A stretch of 64,000 bases of DNA from positions 1,486,501 to 1,550,500 of the forward strand of contig JAJGOT010000115.1 in assembly GCA_022457155.1 (NCBI GenBank), written 5' to 3'. Positions 47,589-59,471 of this stretch are shown here, one piece after another (the first letter of the stretch is position 1; every line of letters begins with the position of its first letter). The notes under the pieces are model-generated. The model ran no database searches. It was not told where the DNA came from and saw only the letters and a program-made list of their open reading frames with translations. Source of the stretch: Cladopsammia gracilis. Lineage: Eukaryota > Cnidaria > Anthozoa > Scleractinia > Dendrophylliidae. The position numbers were made by a program, and so were the translations under genes.

Positions 47589-50350
47589 AGACACAACGTA
47601 CCCGACAACAGAGATAACATGTTGTTGAGAATGCCAAATAAAACATATTGACAAAAACCCTCGTGCTTGATAACATAAGATCTTTGCTTTCACATTCCTC
47701 ATGCGGGCAGTTTGCCACTTGGGAATAACGACTCTATTATCTATTAAAATGGAAATTGTAATAATTGTGAAAACTTGTGAATAATTTGGGTAGATTGTGA
47801 ATAACTTGTGTGCTGTAAATTACACTTGTGAAAACTGTAATGGCTAGTCTGACAACTGTTGTTTCGTCGCTGCCAAGCGACTCATCAGAGACCTTCCTGA
47901 TATCTGGCAAACTCGTTGAGCATCTCGCTCAAAATCCCGTTCGCAATCAGTTCAGCACACGCAATCTGGCATTATATCGCATAAGCCTAGATTCCCGACC
48001 GCTAAATATTCACGAGAGCAATGGAAATTCATTCTTTTAATTCATTATTTTAATAGCATGAAGTAAGTTTTGTTTCCCGATGCCTTTCAGAAGGAAAATG
48101 CGGGAAAATATTCTCTTGATTCAGAAAAGCGGAACACACCATGTTATCGCAGATCAGTTTCGGAAAGAAAATACATGTTATACATTAAATAAATATAATA
48201 AAATATAGCCAAACCTCGTTAAGTTCAAGTGGCAAATTGCCTGCGAGGAATGTGACAGAAAATCCAGAGATATCTTAAATACGTCATCAAGCACAATTTC
48301 ATTGTAGCTCTAGCCCGCATAACAGGCGTTATTGGAGCGCTCAAGCGGGTTTTTACTCAAAAGCGGATGGTTAGAAGTACTTGAATTGGAAACCTGAAAA
48401 CTGGTAAGGATTTTCCATAGATACCGTAGTTTTTCATGCTAAGATCTTTTTGGGACTAACATCTGAAAAGTCGGATGAATATATTAAGATATTTAATTTC
48501 ACCTTGGATTCAGAATACAATTCTGTTTCTTTTAGCGCTGACTGTGTTTTCCGTATGTTTCCAATTACTCAGTTTCTTTCAATAAAGCTTTGGGTAGCAT
48601 CAGGCTTTCAGATGGGAGATAGTCTGGCTGCACTCTTCCGCTATTAGTGCAACAACTAACACAAATACGTTAGCATAGCATTTTTAGATTAAATTTTACT
48701 AGCATTTTGGGCAGCGAGTCGCATGATCATGATTGTGATGAAGTTTGCAGATGCAAATTCTGAGAGCTCTGAGGCTTATTTGACCACTTTAGGAAAAAGT
48801 ATGTCGACGGAATTTAGCATTACAGACATTTTGTGTAAAAATGAGGTTTTAAAAATATGCCGATATCTTAAACATTTTTCTCCCACGATAAAAGAAATGA
48901 TATTTTCTTAAAATACAAACATCCGTTAATTAGGATGCAGACATTTAGAGAAATCGGTTAAATCTTTACCACTAAAAAGCTCGATTAAAAAATGTTCTTG
49001 ATGTGAATCCTCGCTTAAGAAAAGTCTACAAACTGAGTAAAGACACAGCCAAAAAATCACCGCCAACAGTTTTAAAATACTATATCTCCAAAGCAATGCA
49101 CTGTATTTAAATATATACAATAGTCGAGCCAAGTTCAACCTTAGCATGTCGATTATTGTTGCTGATATGAAGAACCTGAAGTTAAAAGCATGGGCGTGTA
49201 GAATAGGCTGTCAGGCGAAAACGAAGAATAGTTATCATGAAATGTAACTTTACTGTAAAATTTGAATACTTAAGAGCCAGAGTTGTAACTATAGTAATTT
49301 TATTTGTCGTTTCTGCTTCATATCAGAAAAGGGTTTTTATTACAACCATAAAACAAAGCACTAAGTAAACCTGAAGGCAAATTGATATTGAAAGCGTGGG
49401 AACTGACTTTAGGTGAAGTTTATTTCTGAAACAAAAATATTGAATTTTCTTACGATGATCTTCATTACTGATAAAAATATCAAAAATTATTAAATAATTT
49501 TAATGTCTATGTTGGTACTCGTTTACTTTGAATACGAATGTCTTCGAAAATGATCGAAAAAAACAGATTCTGTGTGTACTTAAAACTGTGACATGTTCTA
49601 AAAGAATTCTCAAAGTAATAAAATTCTTCGCTGCCTTTAATACGAGTAGGATACTTATGCAGCAGAAACAATCACAATTTGTAAAAATGAGGTGTTAAAA
49701 ATATGGTGATATCTCAAACATTTTACATCCTCCAAAACATAAATGATATTTTCTTAAAATTCAAACATTCATTAGGGTGTTAAAAATTATGGAAATCGGT
49801 TAAATCTTTTTAAAATAAAAAAAAATTTTGATTACAAAATGTTCTTGAAATACAGCTAAATTTTCTTCATCATTGTATTATTTCTGTTCAGTTCTCAAAC
49901 TCATTAATAATTAATGAAGAAAATACGAAGGAAATTAACGTTTAATGAGTGTTTGGAAATCAGATGAAACACTCCTCATTTTTGCATCCTTAATTTCTCC
50001 TTCTAAAATCATTTTGTTTGAGAAGTAATATCAAACATTCGATACAGTATTTCATCACAAGATCCAACACCTCGAAGTTCGTCAAAAATACTCCGCTGCG
50101 CGTCGTATTTTCAACTCTCTTCTCAGTGTTTGATCTTGTGATGAAACACTGTGTCTCATGTTTGATAAATTACTTCAAAGATTAAAAAAACCTTCGATGT
50201 GACATCCTCGCTGATAAGAAACGTCTACAAAATGAGTAAAAACTGATAGTTGTTTTTGTTTTAATTTGCACATGGAGACATTCAGCCAAAAATCACCGCC
50301 AACAATTTTAAAATACTATATCTCAAAGCAATGCACTGTATTTAAATGTA

Positions 50351-50636
50351 TAGAGCAGTTTTCGAATGAGTATCGAAAGTAATTACACAATTGCTTTGGT
50401 TTTGCATTGCTACGCTTTGTAATTGGCTAAAAAATCTCGCGCCACTTTCTCGACCAATCAGAAGTAAAACCAAAACGAATCGTGACTTGCTCGCACGCGT
50501 TTTCCCGCGCTTGGCGCCGCCGACATGTAATTGCTTCGAGCTCTGATTGGTTCATTGGATTGTTTACGACTGCTGTGATTGGTCAGAGTGATTACTTTGG
50601 TTTTGGTTTTACGACACTCATTTGAAAACTCCTCTA
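50351..50636. mobile_element. TIR element, copy 3
   Basis: Ortholog of 19915-20200, with one change in the right TIR. Confidence 0.8.
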
Positions 50637-50915
50637 TAATCGTCGAGCCAAGTTCAACCTTAGCCTGTCGATTACTGTTGCTGATATGAAGAACCTGTTA
50701 AAAGGAGGGGCGTGTAGAATTAGCTGTTTTAACTTGGCACGTCGATTACTGTTGCTGATATAAAGAACTTGTCAAAAGAAGGCCGTGAGGAATAAGCTGT
50801 TTAGAAAATTTTAGAATTTTGATGACGTCAAGTGAAAACGAAGAAAAGTTACCATGAAATGTAACTATATATAATTTGAATACTCAAGAGCCGGCAGAGT
50901 TGTATCTATCTCCTT

Positions 50916-51052
50916 TTATAATTCAACACATTGATACACTGCCCAAATATGGTCAAAAAGTTATCGATATACGTAATGTCTACATGACGTATATCCAACG
51001 ATGGATGTAAATTTCGCATTTTGAAACTGTGTATCAATGTGTTGAATTATAA
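50916..51052. mobile_element. 137-bp MITE, intact, bearing the right breakpoint of the triplication
   Basis: Perfect 24-bp inverted ends (TTATAATTCAACACATTGAT plus ACAC, and complement). Only its left half appears at the ends of copies 1 and 2. Sequence after it (51053 on) continues the older internal repeat, so the MITE inserted before the triplication. Confidence 0.9.
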
Positions 51053-51440
51053 TTATTTGTCGTTTCTGCTTCATATCAGAGAATGTTTTTTTATTACCAC
51101 CATAAAACAAAGCGCTAAGTAAACCTGAAGGCAAATTGATATTGGAAGCGTGGGAACTGACCTTAGGCGATGTTTGTTTCTGGAAAAAAACTATTGAATG
51201 TTCTTACGACGATCTTGCTTCATTATAAAAATATCAAAAATTATTAAATAATTTTAATATCTATGTTGGTGCTCGTTTACTTTGAATATGAATGTCCTTT
51301 GAAAATGATCTTAAAAACAGATTCTGTGTGTACTAAAAACTGTGACATGTTATAAAAAAATTCTCAAAGCAATAAAATGCTATGCTGCTTTTACGAACAA
51401 GATACTTATAGGGCGGAAACAATCACAATGGTGTTTTTGT
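51053..51440. repeat. older diverged copy of 17763-18130
   Basis: Words such as TATTTGTCGTTTCTGCTTCA, CCTGAAGGCAAATTGATATT and ATTATTAAATAATTTTAAT recur in the same order, with more differences than between the three unit copies. This is an older duplication that predates them. Confidence 0.75.
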
Positions 51441-53150
51441 TTAGTTGAAACAAGTAATGGAAATCTCCACCGTAAAATAAATATATGCTGAATGAAGGGA
51501 GACCATCTATCAGTAAAAAATATCACCAATAATTGCGGACATTCACCAGCCATTTATGCATATGGAAAGGTTTTGTGATAAAAGGACGTAGCCTTTAATT
51601 GTCTGTTGCAGCTCTTAGTATTCGTTTCGATTTTAATAACGTGAATGATTGGCATTCGGCCCAACAAACAACACGCAATGAAATTTTATCTTTCGGTCGA
51701 GTTTGAAGGAAACATTTTGATCAGCTCAAGATGAATTTTTTGCATCTAGGTGGCCAGTAACTGCTGATTGACAAATCAAAATAAGTAAGTTATGCAGACT
51801 TCCTTTACATGCAATCTCTCTGTAATAACGTAAGTAAGCCCTTCTGTTTCCTATGTTTTTTCTTTTTCAATATACAATATGTCTTCATTGTCAGTATAAA
51901 AGAGCCATGGCCAATGTTTCGCATTTTTATTGACTGCTTCCTCAGTCAGTGGTAACCAACAACCAATGAAATAAATATAACAAAGTAATTCGTTTTTGTT
52001 TTTCCACATTATTTAAGAAGATTTCAAGGAGTGATCTGATATCCTTTAGCTGAATACACTATTTCAATGTCACTGAGAAAAATATAGGTAACAAAACGTA
52101 TTCCAGACGTCGTTATACCTTTCCGTATATTCCAGGAGCCTTTTCTTTAAGTAAAATGAACTTTTAATTCCTCCGAAAGCAAGAGGCGTTGATTGTCCGT
52201 GTTACCAAATTTTAAAGTGACATTACACTAAAGAAAACTCCAGTTTTTATCTATTTTTAAAACATGTGACAAAAAGAGCGCCAAAGACGCCGTTTTAACG
52301 ATTTTGAAAAAAATACGTATAAAAACGCGAAAACGTAGATCAAAATCGTTTTTCCTTCAAGGCAAAATACAGAGCAAAACAAAATAAATGTATTCGCGGA
52401 TTTTAAATGATACACGCAATGTTTTGCGTTTTCGAGGTAATGTTTTGTTGCGAAATGTTGTAAACTCTCAACGTCTTTGTCTTATTACGTCGATGCTATC
52501 TGTTTCGTGTTTCATGCCTTTCTATTTACTATGTCAACCAAAACTAATAAAAGTCCCTTTTACCGTTCGGAGAAAAAGAAAAGATTTGGAAGAGTCTTCC
52601 CGGAAATGTCCTCGCTTGAGTTTTTCGCAGACCGGAAAACTCGACTAGCCGAGAGTGACAAAGATTCCTTCATGATAATAACTGAAACACTACGACGCAT
52701 ATTACACGTAACAATATTTTGTTCAGATGCGCATTAAGTGAAGGGGTATTAATTGCAAGGGCATGCGTATGCGCATTAGTTGAAGGGATGACAAGTTCGA
52801 GGAAAATCCTCGATGGCAACGGCAGAAACTGCATGAGCCTACAAGCAAAACCACAATGCGTATTCGTCTACATAAACGCGTTTTACATTTGTTTTTCTTT
52901 TTGTTTTTGTTTTCTTGTTTCTGACACGCACATACCGCAGACAATGTTTAATCTCTTTCAGTAGTCTTTCGCGTATGATTGGATAATTGCATTGTATGAT
53001 TGTATGATTGGAAATAAATGAAATCCGAAAAGATTTTTATTCATTTAAGATTAGAAAATTGTTCTAATCGCCTTATAAGGCCTGTGGATTAAAAATGTAT
53101 AGGCTAACATTTGGCAGTCACGCGGCTCATGACTCACATTTGAAAACATT
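51441..53150. other. AT-rich intergenic stretch, nothing recognised
   Basis: Two overlapping plus-strand ORFs of 86 codons (52388-52648 and 52477-52737) cover the same bases in different frames, and neither shows a known motif. No TIR or tandem array was found by eye. Confidence 0.5.
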
Positions 53151-53157
53151 CATCTGA

Positions 53158-53392
53158 CGTTGCCACGTCCCCAGAGTCTTCAGGTGCCACGAAGCTCTTT
53201 AGAACCTCTAATTTCATTGGCCCTGGGTATCACGAACTTCTATTGTTTCAGAGCTAGGGTCCATTATTCTGTTGTTTGTTCTATTGTTTTCTCAGCCAAT
53301 CCTGCGAGGCGTTCCGAGAGCTTCGTGCCCACCCCAGACTCTTCTCCGCTTTGAAAATGATGGGGTCGGAGCGGGCCCTGGGGACGATGTTG
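53158..53392. mobile_element. 235-bp inverted-end repeat ('CGTCCCCAG' family)
   Basis: The ends CACGTCCCCAGAG.CT and GGCCCTGGGGACGATG are inverted. An inner pair, GAAGCTCT against AGAGCTTC, is also present. It resembles a repeat I remember from coral genomes. Confidence 0.6.
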
Positions 53393-53479
53393 ATGGGAAC
53401 GCGCTCACTTCATAAAATGTAATTTATCCCCAGACATCCGTTTATCGCTTTTTCGCAACACAGCATTGGGTACACTTCT

Positions 53480-53775
53480 GGTCATCCATCGAGTTTTACA
53501 CCTTGTTCGATGGTTTAAGAGACAATACGAGATAACATGAGTTACGTAGTATTTTTTCGAGCCCCGCAGGTGCGAGAAAAAATGCGAGCAACGAGTAAAA
53601 TGTCCGCACGTATTCATCGAATAATGGATTTATTATTCGTTCGACTGAAATTCCTTTATTTATAATAGCGGCTGTGTCTTTAAACCCAGGCACTAAGGTG
53701 TAATACGACAATCTATTGTGTAATATGCTCGGATATTTTGCGTGTTCTCTTTTCCTTATTAGGTAAAATGACGTC
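53480..53775. repeat. dispersed repeat related to 382-700
   Basis: It shares GTATTTTTTCGAGCCCCG and TATTTTGCGTGTTCTCTTTT with the start of the window. The minus-strand ORFs here have no recognisable domain. Confidence 0.4.
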
Positions 53776-53781
53776 ACAGTC

Positions 53782-53784
<3 letters not shown>

Positions 53785-53824
<40 letters not shown>

Positions 53825-54054
53825 TATATAATTATGATACTTTATTAACAAATTTAAATAATAATAATAATAATAATAATTTTTTTTAGTTTTATAAAAC
53901 CTTTATTAAAAAATTCTCAAACAATCTTACGTTTACAATTAATTAAAAAAAATTCTCAAATAATTTCACGTTTACAATTATTAACCTACTAAAATGCTAA
54001 AAATAATCATAATTACAATCCATAAAATATCGTAAAAGTGTTACTAAAAAAAAT

Positions 54055-54090
<36 letters not shown>

Positions 54091-54110
54091 GAGAACACAT
54101 AATAATAATA
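53785..54110 (-). repeat. AAT microsatellites with possible LINE 3' tails
   Basis: (AAT)n tracts lie at 53785-53823, 53858-53880 and 54057-54090. On the minus strand the sequence between them repeats GTAAACGT(G)AA.ATT.TTTGAGAATTTTTT and then AATAAAGG, resembling a LINE 3' UTR ending in a microsatellite tail. The LINE part is inference. Confidence 0.45.
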
Positions 54111-54384
54111 GATATTATCGCTTATATATTCTTCACCACTGAGTTTGTAAACTGGGACCAAACAACTCGCTTGTGAAGACTATAGGGAGTACTTGTTTAA
54201 AAAATTCAGTTCAACTGACAAATAGAATCATCCTTTATCTGACTAAAATTTGCTTGTGGCTGGCCTCCAGCTGCAAAGCAGATTTACTTCTAAAAAATAA
54301 TAAAATAACAGCCTAATTTCTTACTAGACTATAGATATATGAGAGCCTTCTTCCTTACTCTTCCGTAGTCAATTATGGAAAAAT

Positions 54385-54425
54385 GTAATGTAGTTCTAAC
54401 TTTTGAGTCTGTAGACGAAATCAAT
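54385..54425 (+). repeat. isolated fragment of the 106-bp minisatellite unit
   Basis: GTAGTTCTAACTTTTGAGTC followed by TGTAGACGAAATC closely matches the unit of the 13.3-kb array but stands alone, outside the triplicated unit. Confidence 0.6.
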
Positions 54426-54480
54426 GGACATTGGATCCATCTGTAAACAATAAATGTCGTATTTAATGTTTTATGCCTTA

Positions 54481-54917
54481 CAGCCTGATTATATGGACCG
54501 AACTGGTCCGATTAGACGAGCTTGCCTGGTTTGCCAACATATTTTTCAGCTCTCGGTGTCACATGAGGCGAACCTTCTCAAGGAGACTAAATTTAGCATC
54601 GACGTTTTTGGATGGAAATTGCTGTTTTGAAAATGGCGGCAAAACGTAAAATTGTATAACTAAGGATTTTATCACCATTTTAGTTCATTTCCTTTTAGAA
54701 GTTACAGTCATGTAATCATAAAGTTGATTTTTGTTACGTTTAACAACGTGCTGAGATCAAACAGCGAGCACCCACCACTACCAGAGGAAATCAGACGGAT
54801 GGTGCAGGATAGGAAACAGTGGAGAAGGATCGTGGCCGACTGCCTTGCAGCCGGCTGAGTAGTAGAGTAGTGAGATCTCTTCAAAACCGAGCCAGCCGGG
54901 CTAATGTAATCAGGCCC
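54481..54917. mobile_element. 437-bp TIR element with a captured LINE-like fragment
   Basis: The ends AGCCTGATTATAT and (complement) GCCTGATTACAT are inverted. Inside, a plus frame (about 54763-54858) reads SEHPPLPEEIRRMVQDRKQW, then RRIVADCLAAG and a stop. The 'EIRRM..DRKQWRRIV' pattern resembles the C-terminal end of LINE reverse transcriptase proteins. The origin is inference. Confidence 0.5.
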
Positions 54918-56297
54918 TTATTAACCGTTCATAAAATAGTTTGCATAGCTGTCGGTTTTGTTGGCGCGCACTAACTTAATTGACAGTGTTGACAGGCCTG
55001 AAATGACTCCTGTGGGTCTCGTGGTGTTGTGTACTAGACCTTCAGAGTTTAGCTCTTACGTCTTTGGAATGTTTAGTTATGCCGTCATTTGTTTGCTAGC
55101 TCGAAAAATAATAGGGATATAGTTTCTTTATCTTTGTTGCAAGATGAGTAGTAGCCGCTTAAGTTTGGTTTCTTGCGGCCTCTAAAATTAACCTCACCCT
55201 GTTTCGTATTAACGAGCTCGCTCTCAGAGCCCTTTGATTTGAAAACTGCCGGTGCCCAGTGCGGCGAATCCAAAATTAAAATGGAATAACTCACAAACAG
55301 CCCATGATTTGGACTTGCCTTTGTGTGTTATTTTCAGGTAAAATCGTCACCACATTTTAAAAACGTCTACTGATAAGTCTTTATTTTCAGCGGTTTTGAA
55401 ATAGAGTAATTTTCGTAGTTAAGTAATGCTCCACATAAGAACGGTAGCAAACTTCATTGTTCTGCGGCATTGGCTCTTTCCAATATAGAATAGCTTTGAT
55501 TTCAAGAATAGAGGAGGAGCTGATGGTTAATAATTATATTTCATTATAAAAATAAAGAAAATCCATTTGCGTCAAATAAATTTTAGGAAATGTTCGTGCT
55601 TAACCAATCAGAATAGCAGAAGACAATAGCTAATAATTTTGCTTCTTTGATGAAGTTCCCCAAATACAATATCTTTTAAAAATTGCATGTTGTGCGATTG
55701 GGTCTCAAATAACTTGAAACCTTAAAAACATTAGACAAAATGCACTTTGAACCTTAACTTTTTAGTGGTTTTTGAGTCTAGGCCAATGAGATCACTAGTT
55801 GTAACAATGAAAAAAGCTGACATTCCATTGTGCATTGCCGTTCAGCGCTATCCTTCTTATGTGGATCATTACTTAATAATTATCATATTTCAAGAGTGGA
55901 TGTTATGACTGATAAAAGTAACTAAAAAGTGAATCAAAACAATTTATTCCAAGCGGCATGCAGGGTAACGATTTCGATAAAAAGTGCCTTTGTTGGCATT
56001 TTATATTGAGAATGCGGTTAGAATTTCATTAATAACTATTGTAGAATAATTCTACAGGCTATAACAGGCTACGCACTTTTCCAATGAAAAAATATCTTAA
56101 GAAATAACCATTGATTAACTAGATCTAAAGCTAACGCCTGGCAGTAATGATTGGCGGACATTTTGCCATAACGTCAATTTTTATTTCAGTTATTTTAGAA
56201 ATTCTTATGGGCGTTCTATTCCGCAATAAGAATAAACAGAAGTCTTTCGTTTGTTATAATTGAGGCCCAGTTTTACTACAAATCTACTAAAACTTGA
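54918..56297. other. intergenic, nothing recognised
   Basis: AT-rich, with short ORFs only (longest 69 aa on the minus strand at 55085-55294) and no motif. Confidence 0.5.
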
Positions 56298-58000
56298 TAA
56301 TGACTTATAGTCGGTTCCCTTCCCCTTCTCCCTTCGCGTTAATTCCCCTGTAAAACGATAATGGTTCCAGTGACTCCAAAATCCCGAAATGAACTATTTT
56401 TTTGTGACCCGCATTTATTCCGAAATACGGCCAGTTGAATGCGCAGTAAACATATAACTTGAACATAACTACGTAATATATATAGATAGGCTGAGCCTAA
56501 CAGCGTCGCTCTCTGAACAGAAAGCCGATGATAAACTTAACTAAGGTGAAAGGTCGGAATTGACGACCGCATTATTTTTCAATTTTAGCAATTCTCAAAA
56601 ACAGTATTACGCGACCGTCTGCACAGTACATTTTAATAGGCCGTACAAAAGTTCACAAAAAAAAAATCCGAATAAAATACACCCGTTGCGTATCAAAAAT
56701 TGCCCGAGAAGCTGATCTGGAAATCAAAATTGCCGAAAATACACAAAGTTAACATATTTGCATATTAAAAGGCGACGCGAGTGAAGTTAGAACTATAAAA
56801 TCCAAGTCTTGTTTTGTTTACATAAAATCGCTTTTCAACCTATGTAATGAATGAACAAACATATAAAAATGAACCACACAATCTTCTTTCGAAAACTTTT
56901 ATTCAAATCTCCATAAGTTTATGTTTAAAAGCAAAACGCGAACTATTTATAGCGCATCGAAGCCGAGCTGTCTTCGATGAAAGGCATCAAAACGACTGAA
57001 TGTGAGGACGTTTTATAAACAATTCTCCAAAACTAGCGAGAACACAAAGAAAACGTCAATCACAGATTGATATCAACATAAATTCACATCGAAAAATGTA
57101 TTTTGTTTTACCTTTAAGTCCCTCTACTGTTTGGAAATTCTTTAAATCTCCGCTTCTTCATTTCCGAAGCCCGAAGTGACAAACATCCCTCCGCATTGCT
57201 CTCACATTAAAAAAACGTATGAAGTTCCTCTAAGCAAGATTTTATCCCTGAAAGCTCTTCTTTTTCCACTATAGCGGCTTCTGAGTATCCCTTAATTAGT
57301 ATCCCTGTCTTGAGTAGCAAACCGCGAAAAAATGCCGGAAAAAGTGAACGACTTTAATTTAAACGGTTTTCTCCGCTTAGTAAACACAGCAAAACATCAA
57401 AGTATTTTTCCAGCTGACGTGACATTCGGCCGTGTAACCGCGCGAAAAACAAAGCCTCGCTTTGGTTTCAAAATTGCTGAGATACCGGATGTCGCGTGAC
57501 GTCGTGACGCATGTTTTGTGACGTCATACGCACCCGCGAGCTAGTCCTGTCCAACGGCGGGCGGCGGGGGCGGTGGGCACGCGACGCGCCCGTGAAACTT
57601 TCCGCTAGCCATGACCATGAAAAATGACGGGCATAGGTTCTATGAGTATGGGGCTACGCAAGGCCCGCGAGAGCTCCACTAATATATAAACTCTTGTTCT
57701 TAGGCTATCGTAACTTGATAAGAAATAAAACACAAACAACCGTGATAAACATGGTAAACCAACGCATTTTTATAATAAACTTGACGTTTTGTATACTAAA
57801 CGACATACATTTTCAAAAGTAACCGTTACAGTGTTTGAAAACTGTTTAAAAAATAGTTTGAAATTAGGGGTCTGGAACCAAGATTAAGAAAAACAATCTT
57901 AACAGTAATTTAATAGTACGGACAAACACTACGTAAACTATTATAGTGAGATTGATATTTATAAGGTATGCGACTGAAGGGAACCGACTGTAAGTCATTA
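56298..58000. mobile_element. 1.7-kb element with terminal inverted repeats
   Basis: TAATGACTTATAGTCGGTTC followed by CCTTC at the left faces its complement at the right, 24 of 25 bases matching. No target duplication is clear and no ORF over 60 aa lies inside. The right third is GC-rich with several CGTCA/TGACGTCA words (57495-57535). Confidence 0.6.
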
Positions 58001-58489
58001 TTTTTCACCTAGCTCAGTTTTCTTTGTTCTTTTCTGAGGAATATATCACATAACCCCGTTCATTACAATGTCTGAAAAGCTGGGTGCGGCTTTGATTGTA
58101 ACAGGGGAGAGGCGGGGCTGAAAACAATAACTGATAACAATAGCAAAACAAAGGATTATATATTCCCCTTGTCATATTCCCCTCGTCATATTCCCCCTTG
58201 CTTTATAGTCCCCTAATAATAGAATAACACAAACGGAAAGACAAAATAGGGCATAACAAGGAAAACACACAAGCATCAGGCAATATTTTTTGTTTACATA
58301 AAAAGACAACTTCATCAATCTTATTCCTATATAATTAACTTGCCGGGTCACAACCAAAAAGCGAAATGTTGATAACATTATTTGATGGTATCGTACCTTG
58401 ATTTAGGTTTCGGGTCTTCAATAATGTATGACGCCTCGTTTTACGCTTGAACCTGAATATTTTTCCTCCGGTTTCCCTTGGAACCGTGG

Positions 58490-58745
58490 AGACACGGTGG
58501 TCTAGTGGTTAGCGCGTCGGACTTTCAACCTGAAGGTCGGTGGTTCGAAGCCTGGTCTCTGTCGTCGTGTTGTTTCCTTAGACAAGAAACTTTACTCCAC
58601 ACTGTCTCTCTCCACCCAGGTGTATAAATGGGTACCGGCGACAAAATGCTGGGGGTAACCCTGCGATGGACTAGCATCCCATCCAGGGGGGAGTAGCAAT
58701 ATTCCTAGTCGCTTCATGCTACAGAAACCGGGTTAAGCTCCGGCC
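58490..58745 (+). mobile_element. tRNA-Glu-headed SINE with V/CR1-like tail
   Basis: The head has the A box TGGTCTAGTGG (58498-58508), a 7-nt anticodon loop CTTTCAA (anticodon TTC, Glu), the B box GGTTCGAAGCC (58542-58552) and a GAGAC/GTCTC acceptor remnant. The body then carries GTATAAATGGGTACCGGCG, and the tail has CTGCGATGGACTAGCATCCC followed by ATCCAGG, the conserved 3' word of V-SINE and CR1/L2-type elements. I recall closely similar SINEs in cnidarian genomes. Confidence 0.75.
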
Positions 58746-59068
58746 GTGTGGGCCCTCGTGGCTCGTGTGCGACTTTACTTTTCCCTTGGAAAACACACAG
58801 ACATCCACTCCATAGATCTTCGAAAGATGAAGGCGGGCAGTTTGGCCATGGCGAGACCACGAGTACTGTCATTTTCGTCTCTCTCTTCCTCCTTCTACTC
58901 ATAACGAAGCAAAGTGCTCAATATATGCAAATTAGGGAAAAGCAAAACATGTTTACCATCTCGCTTCGCCATGTTCCATGATCCCATTGCGGCCTTGCGG
59001 AATCATGCTTTTTCACATATCCCCTCGCTCCAGGTCAATAACCCTTACTTATCATTAACGGTCAAAGA
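58746..59068. other. short intergenic stretch, nothing recognised
   Basis: Overlapping ORFs on both strands (58714-58902 minus, 58748-58981 plus) share bases and show no motif. The minus one begins inside the SINE. Confidence 0.4.
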
Positions 59069-59072
59069 TTAA

Positions 59073-59467
59073 GTGACACTGTCCAGCCGAAATAACAATA
59101 TTTGGCTTACCTTATTTACCTGTTATATGCCTAATACCACAAAATATACAACTTAACCGGATAAAAATATTCTATAGGGTGAAACAGAAGCAGTAGTTTG
59201 GAGAAAAATTGAAGGATTGCGTGGAAGGAAGTGGACTACAGTTCATCAAATTTGATTTCGCGACAGGCGGTCAAGAAATCAAAATTGTCATTCTTGTGGA
59301 ATTTTGACCTTTTAGCCATTATTTTGTCTCCTTAGTTGATATCTATTTCCTTTCTTAATTTATTTGGCGACTTTATCTTCCTATTTCAAGACAATAAAAC
59401 AAGCTTAAAGCAAGCTCCTGGCCATAATCACAAAAACACGATATATCAGCCGGGAGAGTGACTGTCC
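59073..59467 (+). mobile_element. TTAA-flanked MITE
   Basis: It is bounded by TTAA at 59069-59072 and 59468-59471, with ends GTGACACTGTCCAGCCG and (complement) GGACAGTCACTCTCCCGGCTG. The inner block is the same as at 7.7 kb and, reversed, in the unit copies. Confidence 0.75.
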
Positions 59468-59471
59468 TTAA

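Larger units (their letters stand above)
41636..50993. repeat. tandem triplication unit, copy 3 (about 9.4 kb)
   Basis: It is collinear with copies 1 and 2. It lacks the foldback block corresponding to 20480-21426, and its minisatellite is shorter (about 5 units against 7). Its right end runs on into the intact right half of the MITE at 50916-51052, so this is the copy attached to the ancestral right flank. Confidence 0.9.

Noticed and set aside
54481..54917. Bacterial-type or CRISPR-like repeat array
   Set aside because: Here and elsewhere the repeats are inverted ends or contiguous tandem units, never short repeats with unique spacers of equal length.
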